The notes: generated from the letters alone by a model not told the origin. Numbered from the stretch's first letter, positions 10,615-21,434 are shown. The stretch is DNA of 64,000 nt from an uncultured Bacteroidota bacterium (GCA_903929425.1 CAIYUO010000085.1:1-64000), one strand, 5' to 3'. Program-made: numbers and translations.

Positions 10615-11784
10615 ATGAAAAAAATATTTTTTTTCATTTTCCTTTTGATCATCATTGGAAGTGAATTGCCTAAGGCGAATGCCGCTCCAATTGATAATGC
10701 TGGGGATAGTCTTACACATTCAAAACTTCGTTTTAGTTTAATTACCTGCGATGCGGGTGATGACCTATATACTATTTGGGGACATACAGCCATTCGTGTT
10801 ATAGATAGTGTTAATCATACCGATTTTGTTTTTAATTACGGGAGCTTTGATTTTAACACGCCCAACTTTGTAGCGAAATTTATGAAGGGCGACTTACTTT
10901 ATTTTATTAGTGCTGACACCTACTCTAATTTTTTATATGAGTACCAGTATTTTGGAAGAGATGTTCATGAACAGGTTTTGAATATAAGTGCGGTTGAAAA
11001 AGAAAAATGGTATAGTGAATTACAAATCAATATGATTGGTAATAACCGCTTTTACTTGTACAATTTTATTTCGGACAATTGTACCACAAGGGTGAAGGAC
11101 GGATTATTCAAACATTATCAAGTTAATCAGTATAGTATTGGCATTCATTCTTTTAGAGAAGAAGTAGTGAGCGCTCCTTATAAAAATGGACTTGGGTGGA
11201 TTGGTTTAGGTATTGATTTATTATTAGGTGCAGTGGCCGATCAAACACCTAATTTAAATCAAGAAGCATTTTTACCTAGCTTATTATTTAAAAAAATTGC
11301 ATTAAACCATCGTTTTGTTTCAGCTACAAATCATTTAAAATACAATCATAAACCTATTGAAAAGGGGGGGTGCCTCATAAGCTTTTTAATTGTGTTTCTT
11401 GGTTTGTATATTTTTATTGCTAGTTGGAAAACTAAAATTACACAAGGTATTGCTAGGGCATTTGATATTAGTTTGTTATTTATATTGGGAACTGGAGGTA
11501 TATTAGTGTTATACATGAGTCAGTTTTCATTGCACAATGCATGCCATGAAAATTATAATTTGATTTGGTTACACCCATTGTATTTATTAGCTATTCCCGT
11601 TTATTTTGTGTCTAAAAAATGGACTGGTTATGTTGGTTATACTTTTTTTATAACTACAGTATTATTGATGTTTTCAAGCTATTGGCTGCCGCAGCATTTT
11701 TCAAAATCAGTTATTGTCTTAATGGTGATTGCTTTGTTTTTGCAAATCAGATTAATTCAAAGAGGAAAGCTTGTAAAGTATTAA
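10615..11784 (+). CDS. DUF4105 / Lnb N-terminal periplasmic domain-containing membrane protein
   Basis: Signal peptide; LITCDAGDDLYTIWGHTAIRVID...FNYGSFDFNTPNF; SDNCTTR; C-terminal TM helices. Confidence 0.82.
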   Translation: MKKIFFFIFLLIIIGSELPKANAAPIDNAGDSLTHSKLRFSLITCDAGDDLYTIWGHTAIRVIDSVNHTDFVFNYGSFDFNTPNFVAKFMKGDLLYFISADTYSNFLYEYQYFGRDVHEQVLNISAVEKEKWYSELQINMIGNNRFYLYNFISDNCTTRVKDGLFKHYQVNQYSIGIHSFREEVVSAPYKNGLGWIGLGIDLLLGAVADQTPNLNQEAFLPSLLFKKIALNHRFVSATNHLKYNHKPIEKGGCLISFLIVFLGLYIFIASWKTKITQGIARAFDISLLFILGTGGILVLYMSQFSLHNACHENYNLIWLHPLYLLAIPVYFVSKKWTGYVGYTFFITTVLLMFSSYWLPQHFSKSVIVLMVIALFLQIRLIQRGKLVKY

Positions 11785-11845
11785 TAAAGAATTAGCTTTA
11801 AGGACAAGTTCATATACATAAATACGAATAGGCTAAAATATAACC

Positions 11846-12676
11846 ATGTTACATTATTACGATTACGGAGAAGATCAATTGGCCTATTTTGATGAAGGAA
11901 GTAGTGAAGCAAATAAAGGCAAACCCCCTATTTTATTAGTACATGGTTTTGGGGAAGATCATTGTATTTGGAAACAACAAATTGTTTTTTTATCTCAATA
12001 CTATCGAATCATTGTACCCAATTTGCCTGGTGTTCATTGCAAGCCTTTGTTCATTCATCATTCACATGCACCTAGTATTCAACAGTATGTCGAGGTATTA
12101 CACGATCTCATGCATAGCTTGCATATTGAAAAGTATTATGTAATTGGGCATAGTATGGGTGGCTATATTGGATTGGCTTTTGCCGACTATTATGTGAATC
12201 ACGTAATTGGATTAGGTTTAGTGCACTCAACTACTTTTGAAGATAGTCCCGCTAAAAAAGAAAGTCGACTAAAAATCGCTGAGTTTATATTAGAACATGG
12301 CACTCAAAAGTTTTTAGAAACCGCCACACTAAATTTATTTGGAAATACTTTTAAACTCGCCCACCCAGAAAAAATACAGGATGTAATAGATAGCGCAAGC
12401 GATATAAGTCCCGAGGCAATGGTTCAGTTTGTAATGGCAATGCGTAATCGAAAAGCACATACACATATGCTAACCCAACAAAGAATCCCCATTTGCATGA
12501 TTGTGGGCGATGAGGATATAGCAGTTCCTATGGAAGATTCATTAAAACAAACTAAACTATTACCCGAAAATAATGTTATTATATTAAGCCAGGTGGGGCA
12601 TATGGGAATGTTAGAGGCGACAGAAAAAGTAAATAAGGCAATACTTGGTTTCATTCAATCCGTGGAAGAAAAATAA
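11846..12676 (+). CDS. alpha/beta hydrolase
   Basis: LVHGFGEDHCIW, GHSMGG nucleophile elbow, C-terminal SQVGHMGMLEA. Confidence 0.9.
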   Translation: MLHYYDYGEDQLAYFDEGSSEANKGKPPILLVHGFGEDHCIWKQQIVFLSQYYRIIVPNLPGVHCKPLFIHHSHAPSIQQYVEVLHDLMHSLHIEKYYVIGHSMGGYIGLAFADYYVNHVIGLGLVHSTTFEDSPAKKESRLKIAEFILEHGTQKFLETATLNLFGNTFKLAHPEKIQDVIDSASDISPEAMVQFVMAMRNRKAHTHMLTQQRIPICMIVGDEDIAVPMEDSLKQTKLLPENNVIILSQVGHMGMLEATEKVNKAILGFIQSVEEK

Positions 12677-12692
12677 AATTTAAATTAACGAT

Positions 12693-13448
12693 ATGTCAAA
12701 AATCATTTTAATTACAGGAGCAAGTTCGGGATTTGGAAAAGCCATTGCAGAGAAATTTGCTGCGGGTGGATGGAACTTAATTTTAACAGCAAGAAGAAAA
12801 GAAAAATTAGAAGCTGTAGCGAGCGATTTAGAAAAACAGTATGGTGTAAAAACACTTTGCTTAGTATTTGATGTTCAAAATAAGGAAGCCGTATTTGAAA
12901 ATTTGAGCAAGCTTCCGTCGGAATGGCAAGCCGTTGATTTACTAGTTAACAATGCTGGATTGGCATTGGGACGTGATTCGTTTTTTGATGCTAATTTGGA
13001 TGACTGGGAAACCATGATTGACACCAATATAAAAGGATTATTATATGCATCAAAAGCAGTGCTCCCCTATTTAATTAAACAACAAGGTCATATCATTAAT
13101 ATCGGAAGCACCGCAGGTAAGGAAGTATATAAGGACGGTAATGTTTACTGTGCTACAAAACATGCAGTGGATGCAATCACAAAAGCACAAAGAATTGATT
13201 TACTACCATATAAAATTAAAGTAACCGCTATTCACCCTGGTGCAGTGGAAACTGATTTCTCATTGGTACGTTTTAAAGGCGATGCTGATAAAGCCGCAGC
13301 AGTATATTCCGGTTATACCCCATTAAAAGCGGAGGATATTGCGGACACGGCTTGGTATGTTGCCAATGTGCCTAAACATGTTTGCATTAATGACGTTGTA
13401 ATGACTTGTGTAGCGCAAGGAAATTCAACCATGATACATAAGGACTAA
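12693..13448 (+). CDS. SDR family NAD(P)-dependent oxidoreductase (YdfG-like)
   Basis: ITGASSGFGKAIAEKFA, NNAGLALG, YCATKHAVDAIT. Confidence 0.92.
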   Translation: MSKIILITGASSGFGKAIAEKFAAGGWNLILTARRKEKLEAVASDLEKQYGVKTLCLVFDVQNKEAVFENLSKLPSEWQAVDLLVNNAGLALGRDSFFDANLDDWETMIDTNIKGLLYASKAVLPYLIKQQGHIINIGSTAGKEVYKDGNVYCATKHAVDAITKAQRIDLLPYKIKVTAIHPGAVETDFSLVRFKGDADKAAAVYSGYTPLKAEDIADTAWYVANVPKHVCINDVVMTCVAQGNSTMIHKD

Positions 13449-14437
13449 CCGAAATCAATTTCGGTATTGTCTCCAATATTTAAAGTACGGCTAAGTCCTT
13501 TAACAGCAGCATCGCTGCCAATTAAGGAATTATCAAGTACCACTTCGTCAAGTGTGGTATAAGTACCAATGATGGAGTCTTTTACAACTGAACTTTTTAT
13601 AGTTGTATTATTTCCAATGGTCACATGTGGTCCAATGATGGAATTTTCGATTACACATTCGGCAGCAATACTCACTGGTGGAATAATGATACTATTAATA
13701 TACATAGCAGGGTTAACGGTGATACCACCTGTTTTATCTAACAAAACCGCATTTGCTTTTATTAAGGATTCTTTCTTACCACAATCATACCAGTGCTTTA
13801 CCTTAAAGGAATTAAACTGAACTCCTTTTTTAATCATACACTCCAACGCATCCGTTAAATTATATTCTCCGTGTGATTTAATGTTCTCTGTTACCAATTG
13901 GGTAAAGCAATCGAATAAAATATCGGCTTCTTTAATTTTATATAACCCAACTAATGCATTATTGCTTTTTGGGATGGACGGTTTTTCAACAGCATGCAAT
14001 ACTTTACCTTCTTCATCAATTTCCACCACACCAAATTGTCGAGGATCATCCACTTTTTTAATACCCAGCATACTGGTTGGACTAGCTATTACTTCTCTTA
14101 TATCAAATTCGCAAATGGTGTCTCCTAAGGCAATAAAAATTTCATCACTACCAACAATTTCTTTAGTTAATTGAATTGCATGTGCTGTTCCTTGACGATC
14201 ATTTTGATAAACAAAGTGGGTAGTTAAATTCGGATAAGTTTGCTGCACATAGTCCTGGATTTTTTCTCCTAAATAACCTACAATAAAAATGTACTCTTCA
14301 ATGCCAACTTCTTTTAACTGATCTACTATAAAACTTAAAATGGTTTTACCAGCAATTGGTATTAAAGCCTTTGGTTGTGTATAGGTATGTGGTCGTAATT
14401 TAGTTCCTGCTCCAGCGACCGGGATAATAGCCTTCAT
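13445..14437 (-). CDS. sugar phosphate nucleotidyltransferase with left-handed beta-helix tail
   Basis: MKAIIPVAGAGTKLRPHTYTQPKALIPIAGKTIL; hexapeptide-repeat C-terminus. Confidence 0.88.
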   Translation of the reverse strand: MKAIIPVAGAGTKLRPHTYTQPKALIPIAGKTILSFIVDQLKEVGIEEYIFIVGYLGEKIQDYVQQTYPNLTTHFVYQNDRQGTAHAIQLTKEIVGSDEIFIALGDTICEFDIREVIASPTSMLGIKKVDDPRQFGVVEIDEEGKVLHAVEKPSIPKSNNALVGLYKIKEADILFDCFTQLVTENIKSHGEYNLTDALECMIKKGVQFNSFKVKHWYDCGKKESLIKANAVLLDKTGGITVNPAMYINSIIIPPVSIAAECVIENSIIGPHVTIGNNTTIKSSVVKDSIIGTYTTLDEVVLDNSLIGSDAAVKGLSRTLNIGDNTEIDFG

Positions 14438-14609
14438 TTATTTCCTTTTTGGGGATGATAAAAATAGCAAATAACTGTTATTAATATTCAATCATATATG
14501 CTTTTGGGTAAATTTTGAGCAAAAAATGCAGTTTTGTGTCAATTTTGCCCATATATATAACAAATGTGGATATTAGAAGGCCACTTGTTGAAAGAAAGCT
14601 TTGTATAGG

Positions 14610-14640
14610 CCTAATAATGAATTAATTTTGCCAAATATTC
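14610..14640 (+). promoter_or_regulatory. Bacteroidota-type sigma-ABfr promoter upstream of glyA
   Basis: TTTG (14610-14613), 19 nt spacer, TAATTTTG (14633-14640), matching TTTG-N19-21-TAnnTTTG. Confidence 0.6.
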
Positions 14641-14678
14641 GATTAAAACATCCCAATATTTTATAAAATATTTCAATT

Positions 14679-15959
14679 ATGCAAAGAGATACACTAGTTT
14701 TTGACATTATCAATCAAGAATTACAACGCCAACGTCGTGGCATTGAATTAATTGCTTCGGAGAACTTCACTAGCTTACAGGTAATGCAAGCAATGGGCGG
14801 TGTGATGACTAATAAATATGCTGAAGGATACCCAGGAAAAAGATATTATGGTGGATGTGAGATTGTAGATAAAACAGAAACCTTAGCGATAGATCGTTTA
14901 AAAGAAGTTTTTGGATTGGAATATGCCAACGTGCAACCTCATAGTGGTGCACAAGCAAATGCTGCAGTGATGTTAGCTATTTTACAACCAGGTGATGCGA
15001 TTTTAGGTTTGGACCTAAGCATGGGTGGTCACTTAACACACGGAAGTGCTGTTAACTTTTCAGGTAAAACATACAAGCCCTATTTTTATGGTGTTATGAA
15101 AGAAACTGGATTGATTGACTATGAAATGTTAGAAAGTCAAGCAAGAACGCACAAACCAAAATTAATTATTTGTGGAGCAAGTGCATATAGTCGCGATATT
15201 GACTATGCAAGAATCAGAAAAGTAGCGGACGAAGTGGGTGCATTTGTATTAGCCGATATTGCACACCCTGCAGGTTTAATTGCGAAAGGATTATTAAGTT
15301 CTCCATTTAATCATTGTCATTTTGTTACATCAACAACTCATAAAACATTACGCGGACCTCGTGGTGGTGTGATTATGATGGCGAAGGATGGCGAAAATAC
15401 ATTGGGTTTAAAAGACGTGAAAGGAAATTTAAGATTATGGTCAAACGTCATTGACATGGCGGTATTCCCAGGTACACAGGGTGGTCCATTGGAACACGTG
15501 ATTGCAGCAAAAGCCATTGCATTTGGTGAAATACTTTCTGATGAATTTACCGTGTATGCAAAACAAGTTCAAAAAAATGCACAAACGATGGCTGCTGCAT
15601 TTGTTGCAAAAGGATATGAAATTATCAGTGGCGGCACGGACAATCATTTAATGTTAATTGATTTAAGAAATAAAAACATAAGTGGTAAAAAAGCAGAGCA
15701 AGTTTTAGGACATGCCGATATTACTGCTAACAAAAATATGGTGCCTTATGACGACAAGTCAGCATTTGTAACTTCAGGTATCCGTTTTGGTGTTGCTGCT
15801 ATTACTACACGTGGAATGAACGAAGGACATATTCCTTTTGTTGTAGATGCTATTGATAAAGTATTAATGAACGCCGATAATGAAACCATATTAGCGGAAA
15901 CTAGAAAAGAGGTGAATAAATTCATGGAGCAATTTGTATTGTATCCTGAATTAGGCTAG
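14679..15959 (+). CDS. glyA: serine hydroxymethyltransferase
   Basis: [46 protein letters not shown]. Confidence 0.98.
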   Translation: MQRDTLVFDIINQELQRQRRGIELIASENFTSLQVMQAMGGVMTNKYAEGYPGKRYYGGCEIVDKTETLAIDRLKEVFGLEYANVQPHSGAQANAAVMLAILQPGDAILGLDLSMGGHLTHGSAVNFSGKTYKPYFYGVMKETGLIDYEMLESQARTHKPKLIICGASAYSRDIDYARIRKVADEVGAFVLADIAHPAGLIAKGLLSSPFNHCHFVTSTTHKTLRGPRGGVIMMAKDGENTLGLKDVKGNLRLWSNVIDMAVFPGTQGGPLEHVIAAKAIAFGEILSDEFTVYAKQVQKNAQTMAAAFVAKGYEIISGGTDNHLMLIDLRNKNISGKKAEQVLGHADITANKNMVPYDDKSAFVTSGIRFGVAAITTRGMNEGHIPFVVDAIDKVLMNADNETILAETRKEVNKFMEQFVLYPELG

Positions 15960-15987
15960 TATCAATAAAGTTCTAAGCTTATCCTAT

Positions 15988-16023
15988 AAAAAAGCCCTTC
16001 CAGTAATTCGGAGGGGCTTTTTT
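15988..16023 (+). terminator. Rho-independent terminator after glyA
   Basis: AAAAGCCCTTCC agtaattc GGAGGGGCTTTTTT hairpin and T-run. Confidence 0.85.
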
Positions 16024-16093
16024 ATGAGTATACCTATTGTTAAAACTTATAATCATAATTTCAACCATTCAAAAAATGATTTAACTTTATACT

Positions 16094-16495
16094 ATGATAC
16101 AAAGAATACAAAGCATTTGGTTATTGTTAGCTAGCGCAGCAGCATTTTTGGTATTGCGTTTGCCTTTTTATTATACGCCTGCACCGGTGCCTTTTGAAAT
16201 TACCGGTAGCGATCAATTCACTACATTGATTTCCTTAGCATTCAGTGCATGCTTAAGCTTTATTTGTATTTTTTTATACGGCAACCGTATGCTACAATTA
16301 AAAGTGGTAATCATTAACTTTTTATTGTCCGCACTTATTGGATTTTTTATATACAAAATAGTCATTGCTCATCCAGGTGGAGGATTTACATTGCCTTCAT
16401 TGTCATTATTCCTTATACCCATTTTGCAAATTTTAGCAATGTTTAAAATTTATAAGGACGAAAGAATGGTGAAGAGTGCTGATAGATTGAGATAA
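16094..16495 (+). CDS. DUF4293 domain-containing membrane protein
   Basis: MIQRIQSIWLLLASAAAF start and 4-TM layout typical of DUF4293. Confidence 0.8.
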   Translation: MIQRIQSIWLLLASAAAFLVLRLPFYYTPAPVPFEITGSDQFTTLISLAFSACLSFICIFLYGNRMLQLKVVIINFLLSALIGFFIYKIVIAHPGGGFTLPSLSLFLIPILQILAMFKIYKDERMVKSADRLR

Positions 16496-16628
16496 TTACT
16501 TTCCAACGCAGGCTAGCTATTTTCACTACAGTTCCTTTTTTAATTTAATAACTACACTAAAAGTATTTTTGGATGTTGCTATTTTCCTATTTATCTTTAT
16601 GATATCATTATAATATCAAAATACTACT

Positions 16629-17501
16629 ATGGAAAAATTAATGCGCCCATTAAATGGTTATAAAGCAGCCTTAATAGCACTTATGTCTTTTATTACTGGC
16701 TTATATGGCATCATTAGTACTGCACAAAACGCAACCCCAAGCGGAGGAATTGTTTTGTTTGGTGTATTATTTATAGTTTTTGCTGTTTTTTTAATGAGGG
16801 GATTAATGGTCGTGGAGCCAAACTATAGTATTGTACTTACCTTCTTTGGTAAATATATTGGCACTGTAAGGGAAAATGGTTTGCAGTTTGTGAATCCTTT
16901 TTATTCAAAATTGAAAGTTTCCCTTCGCTCTCAAAGTGTGGAGAGTACTAAATTAAAAGTAAACGATAAGTTGGGTAACCCCATTGAAATTGCAGCTGTG
17001 ATATTATATGAAGTAAGTGATACGTATAAAGCAGTTTTTGATGTTACCAATTTTAATGAATACATGAAAAACCAAAGTGAGGCAGCGGTTCGTCATTTGG
17101 CAACAAGTTACCCTTATGATAATATTGAGGATGAACATGCACAAATTACATTACGTGATGGTGGTGATAAAGTAATTGAGATGCTTGAACAAGAATTAAA
17201 TGAAAGATTAATAAAAGCCGGTATTACTGTTACTGAGGCTAGAATTAGCCACTTGGCTTATGCAGCTGAAATTGCTGGCGCGATGTTACAAAGACAACAA
17301 GCAACAGCCATTGTTGCCGCTAGAACTAAAATTGTAGAAGGTGCAGTGGGTATGGTTGAAATGGCTTTGGCTATGTTATCAGAAAAAGATATTGTTGTAC
17401 TTGATGACGATAAAAAAGCTGCGATGGTAAGTAATTTAATGGTGGTGCTTTGTGGTGAAAAAGCTGCATCTCCTGTTTTAAATACGGGCACCCTTTATTA
17501 A
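16629..17501 (+). CDS. SPFH (stomatin/prohibitin/band 7) domain protein
   Basis: VVEPNYSIVLTFFGKYIGTVRENGLQFVNPFYSK; ATAIVAARTKIVEGAVGMVEMAL. Confidence 0.88.
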   Translation: MEKLMRPLNGYKAALIALMSFITGLYGIISTAQNATPSGGIVLFGVLFIVFAVFLMRGLMVVEPNYSIVLTFFGKYIGTVRENGLQFVNPFYSKLKVSLRSQSVESTKLKVNDKLGNPIEIAAVILYEVSDTYKAVFDVTNFNEYMKNQSEAAVRHLATSYPYDNIEDEHAQITLRDGGDKVIEMLEQELNERLIKAGITVTEARISHLAYAAEIAGAMLQRQQATAIVAARTKIVEGAVGMVEMALAMLSEKDIVVLDDDKKAAMVSNLMVVLCGEKAASPVLNTGTLY

Positions 17502-17517
17502 TCTTTAAAATACAAGT

Positions 17518-17724
17518 ATGTCATTAGCAAAAAAAACATTTGTATTAAGAATCAACGATGAAACCTTTTCTGCATTAGCAAAGTGGGCCGAGGATGAATT
17601 TAGAAGTGTGAATGGCCAAATAGAAATGATTTTAGATAAAGTCTTGAAAGAAGCAGGACGAAAAAGTCAAGTTCAAAATATGAACACCCCAGCACTAAAA
17701 AATAAAGTTCAGCAAAAACTATAA
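17518..17724 (+). CDS. Arc-like ribbon-helix-helix small protein
   Basis: KKTFVLRINDETFSALAKWAEDEFRSVNGQIEMILDKVLKEAGR; immediately downstream of the SPFH gene. Confidence 0.7.
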   Translation: MSLAKKTFVLRINDETFSALAKWAEDEFRSVNGQIEMILDKVLKEAGRKSQVQNMNTPALKNKVQQKL

Positions 17725-18063
17725 TTAAGCAGCTTCAATTTCTCTCACAAGCGCTTTTTGAACGAATTGATTTAAACTAATGCCTTGTATGGTTGCTAAC
17801 ATTGCAGCCTTTTGATGGATGTCTGGTTTTACTCGAACATTAAAAGAACCCTTAAAACTTTTTAAAAGCGGCTTTTTATAGTGTTTACAATCTTCAATGT
17901 ATTCATTCACTGCTTCTCTAAACATCGCTTTTAATTCGGTAACAGAGGATCCTTCAAACATTATTAAATCATTAATCCCTTCAATTTTACCAAACAATAT
18001 ATTGTCTTCCTCAATAAAGGACACAGAAGCAAAAAATCCTTTATAGTTTAATGTATTTTTCAT
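17725..18063 (-). CDS. hicB: type II toxin-antitoxin system HicB family antitoxin
   Basis: HicB-like N-terminal partial RNase H fold and C-terminal RHH (NVRVKPDIHQKAAMLATIQGISLNQFVQKAL). Confidence 0.82.
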   Translation of the reverse strand: MKNTLNYKGFFASVSFIEEDNILFGKIEGINDLIMFEGSSVTELKAMFREAVNEYIEDCKHYKKPLLKSFKGSFNVRVKPDIHQKAAMLATIQGISLNQFVQKALVREIEAA

Positions 18064-18317
18064 ATTATCTTTTCAATAGTTAATTGTAATCGAATATTTT
18101 TTAAATACACCCTTTTCATTATTTTTTCAGGATGTGGTTTATGAACTTTAAATTGATGACCATTGCTCACATTATAAAATGAAACTCTTGACCCAGAAGT
18201 TCTCCCAAGATTACTTTCCACGTATCCAAGGCTACTCAATAAATTCTTGAGCTCATCAAATGTAAAATCCTTAGGTATACTTAAGAATCTTACTAGTAGT
18301 TTGTCTTTCTTTGTCAT
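18060..18317 (-). CDS. hicA: type II toxin-antitoxin system HicA family toxin
   Basis: FDELKNLLSSLGYVESN..GSRVSFYN..HQFKVHKPHPEKIMKRVYLKNI; 4 bp overlap with hicB. Confidence 0.83.
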   Translation of the reverse strand: MTKKDKLLVRFLSIPKDFTFDELKNLLSSLGYVESNLGRTSGSRVSFYNVSNGHQFKVHKPHPEKIMKRVYLKNIRLQLTIEKII

Positions 18318-18424
18318 TTAAATTTATGCAACTATTTTTCAGTTACATTAATTTAAAACATAATAATTTTCAAAAACAAATTTAATATTTGTAATTAATT
18401 GTTTTTCAATAAGTTACATAGAAT

Positions 18425-21226
18425 TTATCCTAAGTACTTCCCAGTCTGTGAGGCCTTGCATTTAGCCAAACCACTTGGAACACCGGCGTAAACTACCGTT
18501 CCGCCAGCATCGCCTGCTTCTGGGCCCATGTCAATTACCCAGTCGGAGGCCTTGATGACATCGGTGTTATGTTCTACCACAATTAAGGAGTGGCCTTGAT
18601 CAATTAAAGCATTAAAAGCTTTTAATAATTTATGAATATCATGAAAATGTAACCCTGTTGTAGGCTCATCAAATATGAATAACATTTTTTGATTGGCTTT
18701 GCCCTTACCTAAAAAGCTAGCGAGTTTCACACGCTGTGCTTCACCACCACTTAATGTACTACTACTTTGTCCCAACTTCACATAACCCAATCCCACTTCT
18801 TGTAATGGACTAATGGCTATTACAATATTTTTTTCTTCACTGAAAAATTCAATGGCTTCATCCACACTCATTTCCAACACATCAAAAATACTCTTGCCTT
18901 TGTAATGAACTTCTAATACCGATTCTTTAAATCGCTTACCGCCACAATCCTCACAAGTCAAATGTACATCCGCTAAAAATTGCATTTCCACTAATTGTTC
19001 ACCTTCCCCTTTACAAGTATCGCAACGACCACCGTCAACATTGAAGGAAAAATGCTTAGGTAAGAAACCTCTTATTTTAGAGAGTGCTTGTTTTGAATAA
19101 ACATCTCTAATTGCATCATAGGCTTTGATATAAGTAACCGGATTACTTCGAGACGATTTGCCAATGGGGTTTTGATCGATCATTTCAATGGCATCAATTA
19201 AATGCAAGTCGCCTTTGATGTCCGCATAACCTCCCACTATTTCTGTAGGTTGTTGCTTTGCTTTTAATAATGCGTTGTATAATACTTTTTTAACTAAAGT
19301 TGTTTTACCACTACCACTCACCCCGCTCACCACACATAAACTTTGCAGTGGAAAATCAACATTTACATTTTGTAAATTATGTAAATGAGCACCTTCTAAT
19401 TTTATAAATTTAATGGCAGGTCTTGTCTTTGCTGGTATCGGAATAAATAGTTCGCCTTTTAAATACTTCCCTGTTAAACTTTTTTTATCCTTTATTAATT
19501 CGACTGCATTACCCACTGCCACTACCTCACCTCCTTGGTGTGCAGCAAGTGGCCCCATGTCAATAATATGATCGGCCTTTCGCATAATTTGTTCATCATG
19601 CTCCACTACTACTACGGTATTACCAAGGTCTCTTAAATTTTGCAAAACAGCAATCAATCTTTCCGTATCTCTTGAATGCAAACCAATACTTGGTTCATCT
19701 AAAATATATAGTGAGTTGGTTAAGTTACTTCCTAAGCATCTTGTCAATTGAATTCTTTGGCTTTCTCCTCCACTTAAACTATTTGCCAACCTACTTAATG
19801 TTAAATAGCCCAAGCCTACATCCATTAATGTTTGGATGCGTTGTTCAATTTCTACTAAAATACGTTTTGCAATTTCAGCGTCATGTGCTGACAATTTCAA
19901 ATTTTTAAACCATTGTTGTAATTCTCTAACCGGCATTGCACATAATTCACCAATATGCTTTTCGCCAATTTTTACATACAAGGCTTCCTTACGCACTCGG
20001 TATCCATTACACTCTGGGCAATTGGTTCTGCCACGATATCTACTTAATAAAACCCTAAATTGAACTTTATATAAGTGCGCTTCAACGTCTTTGAAAAAAG
20101 CATCAATACCTAAGGCTTTTCCTGTTCCTTTCCAAAGTTGCGTATACTGTGCCTTTGTTAATTTATTAATGGGTTGATGAATGGGGAATCCTGTCTTTCC
20201 CGCTTCTTTTACAAACTGATCCTTCCACCAACTTAATTTTTCACCCTTCCATGGTGCTACTCCACCATCATACACCGATAAAAACGGATTGGCAATGACT
20301 AAGTTTTCATCAATACCTAACACCTGACTATACCCTTCACAGGTAGGACATGCACCATATGGATTATTGAAAGAAAATAAATTAGGCGTCGGTTCATCAA
20401 ATTCCATTCCATCCAAACTAAACTTATTATTAAAGTCTTGTAAAGTATCGTTGTTTTTTTCAACCCATAACACACCTTCACCTTCATAAAAAGCAGTGCC
20501 AATGGAATCTGTTAAACGGTGTATATCATCTTCATCAAAATCTTTAACTACAATTCTATCAATAAGAACGTAAACATCATGTGCTTTAACTTTTTTAGTC
20601 AACTCAGTTTTAGAAATTTCCAAAGCATCTTCAATTCTTAAAATCTCAGACTCGGTCTTGCTAGCTCTTAAATAAATACGTGTAAATCCTTTTTGAACTA
20701 ATATATTTAATTCCTCGGCAATATCTCTTTTTGCTTGTTGCTTGAATGGAACCAATAAAACCATTTTATCACCAGCCTTCCCTTTTTGCATATAAGCAAG
20801 CACGTCCTGCACATCATGCTTTTTTACTTGCTCACCACTAATGGGCGAATACGTTTTACCAATACGCGCAAAAAACACCCTGAAGTAATCATAAATCTCC
20901 GTCATACTCCCCACCGTGCTTCTTGGGGTTCTAGTAGTTACCTTTTGTTCAATGGCAATTGCTGGACATAGTCCCATGATATAATCCACATCGGGTTTAC
21001 CCATACGGGACATAAACTGCCTTGCATAGGAGGACAAACTCTCGGCATAACGCCTTTGGCCTTCAGCAAACAAAGTATCAATTGTCAATGAGGACTTTCC
21101 ACTTCCTGAAACACCCGTTACCACAATAAACTGGTCACGCGGAAAATCAACAGATACGTTTTTTAAATTATGTACCCTTGCTCCAACAACTTGGATAGCA
21201 TCTATTCCTTTTTTACTTACAGCCAT
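18425..21226 (-). CDS. uvrA: excinuclease ABC subunit UvrA
   Basis: Two ABC ATPase modules, GVSGSGKSSL/GVSGSGKTTL Walker A, LSGGESQRIQL/LSGGEAQRVKL signatures, zinc-finger CxxC motifs. Confidence 0.98.
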   Translation of the reverse strand: MAVSKKGIDAIQVVGARVHNLKNVSVDFPRDQFIVVTGVSGSGKSSLTIDTLFAEGQRRYAESLSSYARQFMSRMGKPDVDYIMGLCPAIAIEQKVTTRTPRSTVGSMTEIYDYFRVFFARIGKTYSPISGEQVKKHDVQDVLAYMQKGKAGDKMVLLVPFKQQAKRDIAEELNILVQKGFTRIYLRASKTESEILRIEDALEISKTELTKKVKAHDVYVLIDRIVVKDFDEDDIHRLTDSIGTAFYEGEGVLWVEKNNDTLQDFNNKFSLDGMEFDEPTPNLFSFNNPYGACPTCEGYSQVLGIDENLVIANPFLSVYDGGVAPWKGEKLSWWKDQFVKEAGKTGFPIHQPINKLTKAQYTQLWKGTGKALGIDAFFKDVEAHLYKVQFRVLLSRYRGRTNCPECNGYRVRKEALYVKIGEKHIGELCAMPVRELQQWFKNLKLSAHDAEIAKRILVEIEQRIQTLMDVGLGYLTLSRLANSLSGGESQRIQLTRCLGSNLTNSLYILDEPSIGLHSRDTERLIAVLQNLRDLGNTVVVVEHDEQIMRKADHIIDMGPLAAHQGGEVVAVGNAVELIKDKKSLTGKYLKGELFIPIPAKTRPAIKFIKLEGAHLHNLQNVNVDFPLQSLCVVSGVSGSGKTTLVKKVLYNALLKAKQQPTEIVGGYADIKGDLHLIDAIEMIDQNPIGKSSRSNPVTYIKAYDAIRDVYSKQALSKIRGFLPKHFSFNVDGGRCDTCKGEGEQLVEMQFLADVHLTCEDCGGKRFKESVLEVHYKGKSIFDVLEMSVDEAIEFFSEEKNIVIAISPLQEVGLGYVKLGQSSSTLSGGEAQRVKLASFLGKGKANQKMLFIFDEPTTGLHFHDIHKLLKAFNALIDQGHSLIVVEHNTDVIKASDWVIDMGPEAGDAGGTVVYAGVPSGLAKCKASQTGKYLG

Positions 21227-21434
21227 ATAGCAAAATAACAGATTCCTTGTGAATTGGTTGTACCAAATGCGATAATCTTTTTCAAATAAAGCGCAAATGG
21301 GAATGTGGATATCCTAAAAATATATTTTTCGTTTTCAACAAATGAAAAATCAATTGTATTAGGAAGTAATTTTCCATTACTAACCCAACTAAGTACACCC
21401 ATACTTAGCCTTCGAACACCTATAAAAAACAAAA

